The notes under the pieces were generated by a model. That model was given only the letters and a program-made list of their open reading frames with translations, did not search any database and had not been told where the DNA came from. Of a DNA stretch of 14,340 nt, positions 7,023-14,340 are shown one piece after another. A program made the translations under genes and the position numbers. Where the stretch lies: NCBI GenBank assembly GCA_030635565.1, contig DAOVYP010000020.1:1-14340 (forward strand), written 5' to 3'. Source of the stretch: Spirochaeta sp. GTDB taxonomy: Bacteria; Spirochaetota; Spirochaetia; DSM-2461. The number at the start of each line of letters is the position of its first letter. Position 1 is the stretch's first letter.

Positions 7023-7877
7023 ATGGAACTTCGCCGTGCACTCACAATGTTCAGACTCAGGGGCCAGGTGCCCATGGAAGATCTGAACTCATCGTTCCGT
7101 GAGCTTGTAAAAAAATATCATCCCGACAAAGTTCGTGAGTATCCCGAATGGGCTCATGAAAGGATGGCTGAGATCAATGACGCGTATGAGACATTGGCGG
7201 CCTGGTTGGCGAAACCACAGTTTCAAGCAAAGAAAGAGGACGGGATCGAGGAAACTTACAGGTCTGAAAATGATATGGATCACAGAGAGGATCCGGTCGA
7301 GGGAATATTTCGTAAAATACCCCCACCCCTTTCAGCGGGAGAAGAGAAAAGCTTCTATCCGATATTCAACCGATTTCTCGACGGCCTTGGAATCTACTTT
7401 CAGTACGGATTGGATAATCCGGTCTACCGCGGTGAAGGAGTCCGGCGATTCCGTTTCAGGGAAGCGTCCAGAAACGTAAAGAAAGCCAGAGATGATCTGG
7501 AAAAAATATCAAAGAAAAACCTACATCCCCTCATCAAAGCCGCAGCACGATTCGCCAGGCTCACAGTTGCCGAAATGGATCTTGGTGAACCGGTTTTTCA
7601 GGACAGGATGACCTTCCGTCGATTTGATGACCGGCTCAGGTCGGCCAGAAGAAGCTTTGATGATGCGATAAAAGAGATTCTATTCCCCGAACTGATTCCA
7701 AAACATCTACGGGGGCGGGCAACAGCGGGTATGTATGTCTGCTACACAGCTTTTGTCCTCTACCTCACAGTGTTCACTGAGGGTGACAGGCGAAATGTGG
7801 GGATACTGATGACCGCCAGGTATGATGCATTCATGGACCTTGTGGAAATGAGAAACGACGGGATTCTCCGCTTCTGA
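7023..7877 (+). CDS. J-domain protein with an unrecognised C-terminal domain
   Basis: A 284-residue soluble protein. Residues 1-62 form a J domain whose HPD tripeptide (33-35) should stimulate the ATPase of an Hsp70 partner, preceded by RELVKKY and followed by ERMAEINDAYETL. There is no Gly/Phe region, zinc-finger domain or DnaJ C-terminal substrate domain, so it is a class C J-protein. After a charged linker (about 65-95), residues 100-284 are a helical region I do not recognise, with a hydrophobic stretch near 235-252 (AGMYVCYTAFVLYLTVF) that is more likely a buried helix than a membrane anchor. The start is chosen because the J domain begins directly after it. No dnaK or grpE is visible in the window. 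It diverges from the 184-residue gene. Confidence 0.82.
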   Translation: MELRRALTMFRLRGQVPMEDLNSSFRELVKKYHPDKVREYPEWAHERMAEINDAYETLAAWLAKPQFQAKKEDGIEETYRSENDMDHREDPVEGIFRKIPPPLSAGEEKSFYPIFNRFLDGLGIYFQYGLDNPVYRGEGVRRFRFREASRNVKKARDDLEKISKKNLHPLIKAAARFARLTVAEMDLGEPVFQDRMTFRRFDDRLRSARRSFDDAIKEILFPELIPKHLRGRATAGMYVCYTAFVLYLTVFTEGDRRNVGILMTARYDAFMDLVEMRNDGILRF

Positions 7878-7962
7878 AAACACAGAAAAAGATATTCAGT
7901 TTCCCCAAGTTGCCACAAAATCCGTTAACATCATTCAAGGGCCACAAGGTTGGAAACACTTG

Positions 7963-7996
7963 AAAAATAAGGCCGCCTCAATCGAGACGGCCTTAT
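7963..7996 (-). terminator. Rho-independent terminator of the cfpA/PPDK-like operon
   Basis: On the minus strand: a stem of AAGGCCG and CGGCCTT (plus flanking A/T pairs), one mismatch, then GAG/CTC around a 4-nt loop, followed by five T residues (7963-7967). It lies about 20 nt after the PPDK-like stop codon. On the plus strand there is no T run, so it probably acts on the minus-strand transcript only. Confidence 0.88.
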
Positions 7997-8014
7997 CGAA
8001 ATGATGAAGTATAT

Positions 8015-10633
8015 CTACTCGGCAGCCTGATCCTTAAGGTTCTTATGCGCTATGGCCAACTTGGCCAGCGGTATACCGTACGGGGAACAGCTGACGTAAT
8101 TGAGACCCGCATCCATACAAAATGGAATATTCTCCGGTTCCGCACCGTGCTCACCGCAAAGACCACAGCTGAGATCCGGTTTAATGTAACGCCCGCGCTC
8201 TGTCGCCATACCCACCAGTTCTTTCACCGGCTCCTGAAGATACTGAAACGGATTCTTGTCCAACAGGTCATACTCGTTGTAATCGGTGAAGAACGAGTTG
8301 AAATCATCGCGACTGAGTCCCAGACAGGTTTGGGTGAGATCGTTGGTGCCGAAACTGAAGAAATCCACATAATTGGCAATCTTGTCGGCCAGCAGAGCCG
8401 CAGCAGGAAGTTCAATCATGGTACCGACGCGGTACTCGATTTTCTCTTCGCCGAGCTTCTCCCTGAGTTCTTCCTCAATCTGCCTGATACCGACGATTTC
8501 AAAGCCCTCAATGCGCTTTCCGAAACGAACGGTTTTCACTTCACGGGGACTCATAATGATCGGAATCATGATTTCCGGATGACAGAGGATACCCTTTTCC
8601 CTGCGAAGCTTGTAAGCCGCTTCGAAAATGGCCTCCACCTGCATGCGATAAATCTCCGGGTATGAGATGGCGACACGCACACCGCGATGACCGAGCATTG
8701 GATTCACTTCACTGGTCATGTCACAGCGCAGGCGGATTTCCGACTCGCTTACTTTTGGATGGTCATTTCGGTAAAACTTGATGAAATCATCCATGGATTC
8801 CTTGCTGTGCGGCAGGAATTCATGAAGTGGAGCGTCCAGGAGACGAATCGTAACAGGTTTTTCTCCCATGACATCGAAGAGGCCGAAGAAGTCCGTAATC
8901 TGCATTTTCTTGATTTTTAAAAGTATTTTCTCCCGCTCGGCTCTGTCGGGTGCAATGATGAGCGAACGAAAAATACGAATGCGATTCTCATTGAAGAACA
9001 TATGCTCAGTACGACAGAGCCCGATACCGTCGGCCAGAAATTTCTTCGCAAGTTTGGCATCTTTTGGCTGATCGGCGTTGGCATGAACGTCGAAGTCCCC
9101 GATGTGATTCTGAACAACTTCAAGGAAATCCAGCAGTCCGCTCTTGTCGATATTCGGTTCAATTAAATCGAGTTTCCCGAAATAGATGACAGGATCATCG
9201 TAAGATGGTACATCAAGACTGATATAATCACCTTCCTTGATGACTTTCGTACCGATTTTCAGGCCCTCTTTCGTGAACATAATTTCGGGATTCACCATGG
9301 CTACTTTACCCAGGGACCGGGCAACAACCGGCGCATGGGATGCATATCCACCTTCCCTTGTGAGTACGCCGTTGGCGGATTCAATTGCCTTTACATCACC
9401 GGCATAGGTGGCGGGCATAGCCAGAATCAGATTGGTATCGAGTCCCCGCTGACTGGCGATTCGAAATTCTTTCATCATGGCTTCGGTGGTGAAGAACACT
9501 CTGCCTATTGCGGCACCCATGGCTCCGGAGATTCCGCCGGTAATAGAGGGGACTTTGGTTGCAGTCCGCTTATCGATGATGGGATGAAGAATCTCGGAAA
9601 GACGAGCGGGTTGGATTGCATTGATAATGTAGGATTCTTCAACATGTCCGTCACGGAGAAGATCGAGTAGCGTTTGAATCTCAGCCTGAGCGGATTTGCC
9701 CGGGACACTGGATTGATCGATAATCCAGAGCTTGCCGTTCTCGACATTGAACTTGACATTTCTGATCTCTTTGTAACTTGTTTCCAGTTGTTTACCGATT
9801 TTTTTGAGCTTATCCAGATAGGTTTTACTGATTTTGTTGATGGGCTGCCCATCAGCTTCGGTGGCATCAAAAGCATTCGGGAAGAACTCTCCGGTAATAA
9901 CATCGTTCCCGCTGATGGAATCGCGGGTGTAGTAACTTCCGAAAAAGCATTCTTTCCCGTAGTTACCGAATGTCATAGCCTGAACAAGAATCGCTGAATC
10001 GACGAGGGTATCACTGGCGGCGAACAGCTTCTGGAAAAGCTCCTTGACGTAAGAAAATTGATGTGCGGCATGCGCGAAAATTTCCTCCGGGTAAATGGCT
10101 TTCACATTTACAAGGGACTTCTTGATCTGAGCTGTGGCTTTTGACTTTTTCAACTCTGCAAGTGTCTTTTCGAGCAGCTTCCTCCGGGTGTCATCGGTTG
10201 TTGTGAGAAGTTCGAGTTCCATGATACGCAGCAGTACACCTCGATACTCGTGATATGCGAAATCTTCTCCGACGAAGCTTGCGAAGCCTTCGATTGTTGT
10301 ATCACAGAGTCCGACATTGTGGATGCTGGAGAAGGTTTGCACCATGTTGAGCATGGGACTCACAACGAGTTTGATAAGAAGCGGATTATCTTCATCCCAG
10401 TGCTTCTCGAGGATTCCACCCATTTTGTCGAAAGATTCCTTGTACTTCGCATAATGCCCCTCAGGTTCTTCAATGTCTTCCGCAAGAAAGGCTTCGGTAA
10501 GGATGAAACCCGGCAGAATCGGAATTCCAAGGGCGGCCAGATCCATGAGGTTCCGCCCGCGCATTCCGAAGTGCTGGATAATGTCGTCGTCTTCGGTAAA
10601 TTCACTGCTGCTGAATGAAAAAATCTCTTTCAT
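8015..10633 (-). CDS. Pyruvate phosphate dikinase-like protein with a degenerate ATP-grasp domain
   Basis: At 872 residues it has the length and full domain order of PPDK (Clostridium symbiosum enzyme 874). Domains are an N-terminal ATP-grasp (about 1-340), a swivelling phosphohistidine domain (about 360-480) with His433 in GGYASHAPVVAR, and a C-terminal PEP/pyruvate TIM barrel (about 510-872). The barrel keeps the recognised residues: Arg541 (LCRTEHMFF), Arg597 (TIRLLD), Glu741 (GTMIELP), Asn764 (FGTNDLTQ) and Cys849 (YVSCSPYG). The ATP-grasp half does not: positions matching C. symbiosum Lys22, Arg92, Asp321, Glu323 and Gln335 are Arg25, Val90, Asn292, Lys294 and Asp306. Normal PPDK interconverts ATP, Pi and pyruvate with AMP, PPi and PEP; this protein probably cannot use ATP in the known way. 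The start has AGGGGG (10638-10643) 4 nt upstream. It is the last gene of the cfpA operon. Family membership is firm; activity is doubtful. Confidence 0.9.
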   Translation of the reverse strand: MKEIFSFSSSEFTEDDDIIQHFGMRGRNLMDLAALGIPILPGFILTEAFLAEDIEEPEGHYAKYKESFDKMGGILEKHWDEDNPLLIKLVVSPMLNMVQTFSSIHNVGLCDTTIEGFASFVGEDFAYHEYRGVLLRIMELELLTTTDDTRRKLLEKTLAELKKSKATAQIKKSLVNVKAIYPEEIFAHAAHQFSYVKELFQKLFAASDTLVDSAILVQAMTFGNYGKECFFGSYYTRDSISGNDVITGEFFPNAFDATEADGQPINKISKTYLDKLKKIGKQLETSYKEIRNVKFNVENGKLWIIDQSSVPGKSAQAEIQTLLDLLRDGHVEESYIINAIQPARLSEILHPIIDKRTATKVPSITGGISGAMGAAIGRVFFTTEAMMKEFRIASQRGLDTNLILAMPATYAGDVKAIESANGVLTREGGYASHAPVVARSLGKVAMVNPEIMFTKEGLKIGTKVIKEGDYISLDVPSYDDPVIYFGKLDLIEPNIDKSGLLDFLEVVQNHIGDFDVHANADQPKDAKLAKKFLADGIGLCRTEHMFFNENRIRIFRSLIIAPDRAEREKILLKIKKMQITDFFGLFDVMGEKPVTIRLLDAPLHEFLPHSKESMDDFIKFYRNDHPKVSESEIRLRCDMTSEVNPMLGHRGVRVAISYPEIYRMQVEAIFEAAYKLRREKGILCHPEIMIPIIMSPREVKTVRFGKRIEGFEIVGIRQIEEELREKLGEEKIEYRVGTMIELPAAALLADKIANYVDFFSFGTNDLTQTCLGLSRDDFNSFFTDYNEYDLLDKNPFQYLQEPVKELVGMATERGRYIKPDLSCGLCGEHGAEPENIPFCMDAGLNYVSCSPYGIPLAKLAIAHKNLKDQAAE

Positions 10634-10662
10634 AGTTCCCCCTAACGCAGATACACAAATGT

Positions 10663-10707
10663 ACCCCGGCGATCACCGGGGTTTCGGGACGACCATCGAT
10701 GGTCATC
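10663..10707 (-). promoter_or_regulatory. Two adjacent inverted repeats between the 327-residue gene and the PPDK-like gene
   Basis: A hairpin with a 7-bp stem (ACCCCGG/CCGGGGT, 10663-10682) follows a 20-bp near-perfect palindrome (10688-10707, one mismatched pair) that overlaps the stop codon of the upstream gene. No T run follows on the minus strand, so neither is a standard terminator. They may stabilise the processed mRNA or tune translation of the PPDK-like gene. Confidence 0.5.
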
Positions 10708-11689
10708 AGAAGAGTTGTAAGATTGTACCGGGAGCTCCATGCAGGAACGCCTCGAATCTCTGGCTGGCCCCTTCAAACAGGTACTTCCTCAGCTTGGAAA
10801 TATCCGTCGGATTTTCGCCGGCAACACTGTACATGATCGGAACGCCATGCTTGACCTTCCCCCATTTGAACAGAGCATTGATATCGTTTATTCGCTCTCC
10901 TTCATACCAGATCAGTACGTTAAGAAAGGGATATTTCAACTTGTAACTTTCAATGATACGCTTCCAGGCTTCGACATTGCCGTTATGGAAGAGTTCATTG
11001 GTGACATTGACAGCTATTTTGGCAGTCAGTTTCTTCGAGCCGCCGGCAGCAGGTGCCGCAGGTATCAGTTCAGCGTGTTTTGCAGTCTGTTCAACCTGGA
11101 CGGCAGCCGGCTCATCGACAACCGGTTCTTCCTCCAAAAACTGCTTCAGGTTTTCACTGGCCCTGTATCCGGCCTTGTTGCGTACTTTCCCACCGTATAG
11201 AAGTGAGTAGACATCCCTGGCGGCATCTTCAAGAACACCCGGGCGGACATCTTCAAAAGAACCGACATAGCAGACAATACACTCGTCTTTAGACAGGGGT
11301 AGAGCCGCATTCCAGGGTTCGGGATCTTCAGGATTGAGAAGATGAACACCATCATTGGCATCGGTGTACACAAGGACCACCTGGATATTAGACCAGGATT
11401 CGACAACCTTTGTGAGATTGTCAAAGGAATCAACTTTTTCTTTGAGATTTTGAGATTCGAAGGAATAACCGAATTTTTCCGCCAGTAGAATATTGACTAC
11501 AGGACGAATCTGAAATTCTTCGATTTTCTCCTCGTTCAATGCATTATTCAGGACGTCGGCAAGATTAAATCCATCGCCGACGTCCCCCGCGAATTCCTGC
11601 GCCGTCCGGAAATGACGCAGTGCCAGATTATAGCCGGCCTTACGGGCCAACAGATTCAGCTGGTTATTCCGGATAGACGCAGTCATCAT
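10706..11689 (-). CDS. Hypothetical protein, 327 residues, cfpA operon
   Basis: I do not recognise a named family. It is soluble, with no signal peptide or membrane segment. Three parts are visible: an N-terminal alpha/beta-looking domain (about 1-183, with a strand-like NIQVVLVYTD at 101-110 and DECIVCYVGSFEDV at 135-148), a low-complexity Glu/Pro/Ala/Val linker (about 186-218), and a C-terminal domain (about 220-327) with KYPFLNVLIWYEGERINDINALFKW. It begins 3 nt after the cfpA stop codon (ATG at 11689, or a second ATG at 11686), so it is almost certainly cotranscribed and coupled with cfpA. I recall an uncharacterised gene lying between cfpA and a ppdK-annotated gene in Treponema pallidum, which suggests conserved order. 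A filament-associated role is an inference from position only. Confidence 0.78.
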   Translation of the reverse strand: MMTASIRNNQLNLLARKAGYNLALRHFRTAQEFAGDVGDGFNLADVLNNALNEEKIEEFQIRPVVNILLAEKFGYSFESQNLKEKVDSFDNLTKVVESWSNIQVVLVYTDANDGVHLLNPEDPEPWNAALPLSKDECIVCYVGSFEDVRPGVLEDAARDVYSLLYGGKVRNKAGYRASENLKQFLEEEPVVDEPAAVQVEQTAKHAELIPAAPAAGGSKKLTAKIAVNVTNELFHNGNVEAWKRIIESYKLKYPFLNVLIWYEGERINDINALFKWGKVKHGVPIMYSVAGENPTDISKLRKYLFEGASQRFEAFLHGAPGTILQLF

Positions 11690-11692
11690 AAT

Positions 11693-13669
11693 TTACATCT
11701 CACTCAGTTCGTCAAGGTTCACTTTTCGCTTCCTGGAACGGGACGGAGTCACGTCGGCTTTGCCCTTGGGCTTGGGAGCAGTCGGTTCATTTTTGGCCTT
11801 GATGGCTTCCGCATACTGGTTCGACGCGGGAGTGACAGGTTCCTCGGCACCAAAACTCTGATTGATATCACCGCGGACTGTCGAACGGCGGCGCTTGAAG
11901 GAAGCGAACGCTGAATCCTGGAATCCTTTGGAGACACCATTGAGGAATTCATTGAGTACGTTGGCCATCGCATTCAGCACGAATCTTTTACGCTTGATGC
12001 TGGTGATGTCCACATCAAGGATGATTCCAGGCTGAATGTGATACGGATTAATCTGATAATCATAGCCTTCGAATTCCTTCTCAAGGAAATCAATACGCTT
12101 ATCCAATTCCACCCGAATCTTGGGATTCTCATAACCGAAAGTCATTCTAACTTTATCCCGGGCGGCTCTCAGCATCTTCTTGAGAAGGTCTTTCTCATAA
12201 AGATAAGTCTGATTCAGTCGCTCGACGTCGGTATCTTCGGCCTTGAGCTCGAGAATCTCATTCCAGAGTTTCTCCTGTTCTTCGTAGATCGGATCACCGG
12301 ATTTCTCTTTGTTCTTCTTGATCTTTCCTGCCATTTTTCTGTTCAGATCGTCGAAGTCGTTGATTGTACCCCAGCCCTTTTTGTTATCGTCGTAAACGAC
12401 AAGAGTGACATCATACACACGTGTAATTTCCTTGGCGTACTCTACCATCTGGGCATCATAAGCACCACGCAGATTTTCGAGTTGACCATTGTCGTAGAAC
12501 TTCAGCTTCATCTGATAGCGTTCATCGGGCAAGCGGTAAAAATCGACGTCCTCATACTCCCTGACGATGAGTTCACGGGCGTTTTTCAGGTTTTCGATGT
12601 ACTGATATCCCATCTTGGAAGTATCCAGTATGGATGTGAGGTTGTTCACCGCGGTATTGAATCCCCGGTTGCGGATATTCTCAATATCGATGATCCGCTT
12701 GATATTCTCACGGATGTTCTGAGGATCGAATTCTTCAGGATCAATCTCGGCGCGAAGACCTTCAATTTTCTCAACCAGGTTTTTAGCCATAAAGGTGTAT
12801 CGGCGGGAATCCTCGGAATCCTTGTCATCGTCTGTGAATTCAGGAACACGCTTGATCCGTTCGAACATGAGTTCGGTGTCGGAGAGCTCTTCCTTGCCAC
12901 TATCAACCAGCTCATCCTGGTAGGCTTCGATTTCCCTGTCAATCATGTCTGTGATGGTCTTGGAAATCTGATCCTTGATGATGTTCTCAACCGTGTTCTG
13001 ATACTGGAAGATCGGGCTGATGAGCTCGGAATCCAGGATGTTGATGGACAGCTTGACGTCGGATACGGTTTTGGGTTTGAACTGATTGTCTTTGAAAGAA
13101 CATTTCACCACGGAATAGGCGTTCTCACCGCGGATGAAAGCGCCGACGTCTGTTTTCTGGCGAAGTAGCGAGTTGGTCTCATTTTCAAGGTCGTTAACAC
13201 CACGCTGAATGTGGCCCTGAAGATGGCCGTACATATTGACGATGGACTTTTCAACCTCGCCGGTATTGAACTTGTCCGCTCCTCCGACCTGGTCGAGTAG
13301 CTCGGCCATTTCTTTCGGTGTGTATCGCGCCAGGTTCTTCGTCTCTTCCTTGTCAACGAACTGGCGAACTTTTTTCACCATCTCGTCTTCAGTCGTGACG
13401 ATGTAACGGTTGAACATGTTCTGGTAGTTCTGGTTGAAATAGTTATAGACCTTTTCTTTCAAACCACCCATGACTTCAAGCTCATTCAGGACTTCCTGGG
13501 GGAGCTTCGTCTTAACGATGTTCAGAACCTTGTCGGATTCCTCGTTGATTAACTGATCGAATTCAACTTTCTGATCGCGGCCCTCTTGTGCGAGGGAGTT
13601 TCGCGAACCGACAGCTGAAGGTTTCGTCGGATGAAATACGTTTGGGCTTTTGGGAAGATCGCCAGCCAT
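11693..13669 (-). CDS. cfpA: Cytoplasmic filament protein A (CfpA)
   Basis: CfpA is the main subunit of the ribbon of cytoplasmic filaments that underlies the flagella along the cell body in treponemes and related spirochaetes, and it is linked to cell division. The call rests on recognition of the N-terminus ([19 protein letters not shown]), the size (658 residues against about 680 in Treponema) and the overall character: a soluble, highly charged, mostly helical protein with many Glu/Lys/Arg/Asp residues and long coiled-coil-like stretches (about 30-180, 225-400 and 440-560). The last ~75 residues are basic and Pro/Ser/Ala-rich, ending [12 protein letters not shown], and look disordered. 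The start has a strong AAGGAG 5-6 nt upstream and a promoter with both consensus hexamers, fitting an abundant structural protein. The 327-residue gene follows after 3 nt. Confidence 0.85.
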   Translation of the reverse strand: MAGDLPKSPNVFHPTKPSAVGSRNSLAQEGRDQKVEFDQLINEESDKVLNIVKTKLPQEVLNELEVMGGLKEKVYNYFNQNYQNMFNRYIVTTEDEMVKKVRQFVDKEETKNLARYTPKEMAELLDQVGGADKFNTGEVEKSIVNMYGHLQGHIQRGVNDLENETNSLLRQKTDVGAFIRGENAYSVVKCSFKDNQFKPKTVSDVKLSINILDSELISPIFQYQNTVENIIKDQISKTITDMIDREIEAYQDELVDSGKEELSDTELMFERIKRVPEFTDDDKDSEDSRRYTFMAKNLVEKIEGLRAEIDPEEFDPQNIRENIKRIIDIENIRNRGFNTAVNNLTSILDTSKMGYQYIENLKNARELIVREYEDVDFYRLPDERYQMKLKFYDNGQLENLRGAYDAQMVEYAKEITRVYDVTLVVYDDNKKGWGTINDFDDLNRKMAGKIKKNKEKSGDPIYEEQEKLWNEILELKAEDTDVERLNQTYLYEKDLLKKMLRAARDKVRMTFGYENPKIRVELDKRIDFLEKEFEGYDYQINPYHIQPGIILDVDITSIKRKRFVLNAMANVLNEFLNGVSKGFQDSAFASFKRRRSTVRGDINQSFGAEEPVTPASNQYAEAIKAKNEPTAPKPKGKADVTPSRSRKRKVNLDELSEM

Positions 13670-13702
13670 TTGATTCTCCTTAGGTTCAGGGTTTGTTAAT
13701 AT

Positions 13703-13722
13703 AACGGCTATGTCTATAACCG
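13703..13722 (-). promoter_or_regulatory. Hairpin in the cfpA mRNA leader
   Basis: In the minus-strand transcript ACGGUUAU pairs with AUAGCCGU (8 pairs including one U-G wobble) around an AGAC tetraloop. It lies in the predicted ~68-nt leader, about 15 nt downstream of the predicted transcript start. It could protect the 5' end of an abundant mRNA. Confidence 0.45.
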
Positions 13723-13744
13723 TAATGACGTATCATCAGTAGGA

Positions 13745-13772
13745 ATTATATCCCTGTCCTACTGAATGTCAA
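13745..13772 (-). promoter_or_regulatory. Consensus-hexamer sigma70 promoter of cfpA
   Basis: On the minus strand: -35 TTGACA (13767-13772) and -10 TATAAT (13745-13750), both perfect, separated by 16 bp. The predicted start near 13738 gives a leader of about 68 nt before the cfpA ATG. This is the best promoter match in the window and fits a highly expressed structural gene. Confidence 0.88.
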
Positions 13773-13840
13773 AAGATATACTCTAAAAAAAACCCCCTTT
13801 TATTCATGAAAAAGTCTGCGATTCACGATAATTGGCACAA

Positions 13841-14340
13841 TTAAAGCACATTTCGTGCCATTTTCCGGAGTTCAGCCGACTTGGACCCTTCCGCGATATC
13901 GCGTAATGCATTGGTAGCATCCGTCCTTGCCGAGGCGGTAGATGCGGCGTTTTCAAGCACTGCCAGCGAATTGTCGTAGATAGCCATACTCCGTTCCACA
14001 TCGACTCGAACTTCTCGAGCCGCAAGAAACCAGATTGTATCACCTTTTCTGATAACATAGTCGCCGGTTCCCGGCAGGCGGAGGGTCCTTCCCGGATAGA
14101 TCCAGTCGGGATCATCACCGGTATAAACTTTATAGTCCAGATCCATATATCCATTCAATACGGCGATATCATTTGCAGCGAGATGAATATCCGCCTCGGT
14201 GATGACGATGCGCCCATCCACATTAAGGTAGACCGCCACCTCATCACGGGTTCTTGGAGCCACATCGGGATCGACATCCACTCCACCTGTATCTGCCTGA
14301 GCGTCACTTTCCGACTCTTCGACCATGCCGGAATCGGAGG
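13841..14340 (-). CDS. C-terminal part of a LysM-domain protein (5' end outside window)
   Basis: The frame stays open to the window edge. The ATG at 14326 lies inside an acidic, Ser/Asp/Glu-rich stretch with no ribosome-binding site, so it is not taken as the start. After the acidic linker comes a region whose end, DPDWIYPGRTLRLPG, is the typical end of a LysM domain. It is followed at once by DYVIRKGDTIWFLAAREV, the typical start of another LysM. The C-terminal ~70 residues are helical and charged, with no membrane anchor. LysM modules bind the glycan of peptidoglycan, so the protein is probably periplasmic or envelope-facing, exported by a signal that would lie outside the window. It reads toward cfpA on the same strand, but cfpA has its own strong promoter. 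Confidence 0.75.
   Translation of the reverse strand, partial: SDSGMVEESESDAQADTGGVDVDPDVAPRTRDEVAVYLNVDGRIVITEADIHLAANDIAVLNGYMDLDYKVYTGDDPDWIYPGRTLRLPGTGDYVIRKGDTIWFLAAREVRVDVERSMAIYDNSLAVLENAASTASARTDATNALRDIAEGSKSAELRKMARNVL

Noticed and set aside
7878..7962. Possible inverted repeats around CAAGTTGCC and CACTTG downstream of the J-domain gene
   Set aside because: The arms match only in short pieces with irregular gaps; no stable hairpin or second terminator can be defended.
7963..7996. Bidirectional terminator serving the plus-strand J-domain gene as well
   Set aside because: The plus-strand side of the stem is followed by ATCGAAATG without a T run, so only the minus-strand direction is supported.
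12038..13168. A long open frame (376 codons) on the plus strand opposite cfpA
   Set aside because: It is the antisense shadow of a strongly supported gene. It has no ribosome-binding site or recognisable domain, and its length is explained by the codon bias of the charged CfpA sequence.
13784..13800. On the minus strand, AAAAGGGGG followed by eight T residues, looking like a terminator after the LysM gene
   Set aside because: There is a T run but no stable GC stem before it; A4/T4 pairing alone is too weak. It lies just upstream of the cfpA -35, so its role, if any, is unclear.
14321..14326. ATG at 14326 as the start of the LysM gene
   Set aside because: No Shine-Dalgarno precedes it, the frame stays open to the window edge, and the residues on both sides form one acidic linker, so the gene most likely starts outside the window.

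Overview
The window most likely comes from a spirochaete (class Spirochaetia, Spirochaeta/Treponema-like). The best markers are a 658-residue protein that I recognise as the spirochaete-specific cytoplasmic filament protein CfpA, and a mevalonate-pathway kinase pair in an order I recall from Borrelia (phosphomevalonate kinase, then mevalonate kinase). These are recognitions from memory; no search was run. I see no rRNA, tRNA, CRISPR array, insertion sequence or phage gene. The region reads as ordinary chromosome, densely packed with genes.

Layout. (1) Positions 1-1258, plus strand: the end of a GHMP-fold protein, probably phosphomevalonate kinase, overlaps a complete mevalonate kinase by ATGA. 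(2) Positions 1249-5143, minus strand, read right to left: a class III nucleotide cyclase, a small secreted protein made of two copies of one domain, a DjlA-like membrane J-protein (TerB plus J domain) and a YitT-family membrane protein. The first two genes overlap by ATGA, the last two are 3 nt apart, and about 110 nt separates the pairs. yitT and mvk are convergent and overlap at their 3' ends. (3) Positions 5219-6376, plus: a MinD/ParA-like ATPase with an ambiguous start. (4) Positions 6390-6944, minus: an unrecognised 184-residue protein behind a near-consensus sigma70 promoter. It diverges from (5) a small N-terminal J-domain protein (7023-7877, plus). The two promoters appear to share -35 sequence, and the plus-strand mRNA may be leaderless. 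(6) Positions 7963-13772, minus: a cfpA operon consisting of a consensus-hexamer promoter, cfpA, an unrecognised 327-residue protein 3 nt downstream, a hairpin-bearing gap, a pyruvate phosphate dikinase-like protein, and a clear rho-independent terminator. (7) Positions 13841-14340, minus: the C-terminal part of a LysM protein that runs off the window.

The most notable observation is the PPDK-like protein. Its phosphohistidine domain and its PEP/pyruvate barrel look intact, but all five ATP-grasp residues known to matter in Clostridium symbiosum PPDK are replaced. It sits in the operon of a cytoskeletal filament protein, so a plain 'pyruvate phosphate dikinase' label may be wrong. A second enzyme, the cyclase, keeps both metal-binding aspartates, the Lys/Asp substrate pair and the catalytic Arg, but has Ile in place of the transition-state Asn.
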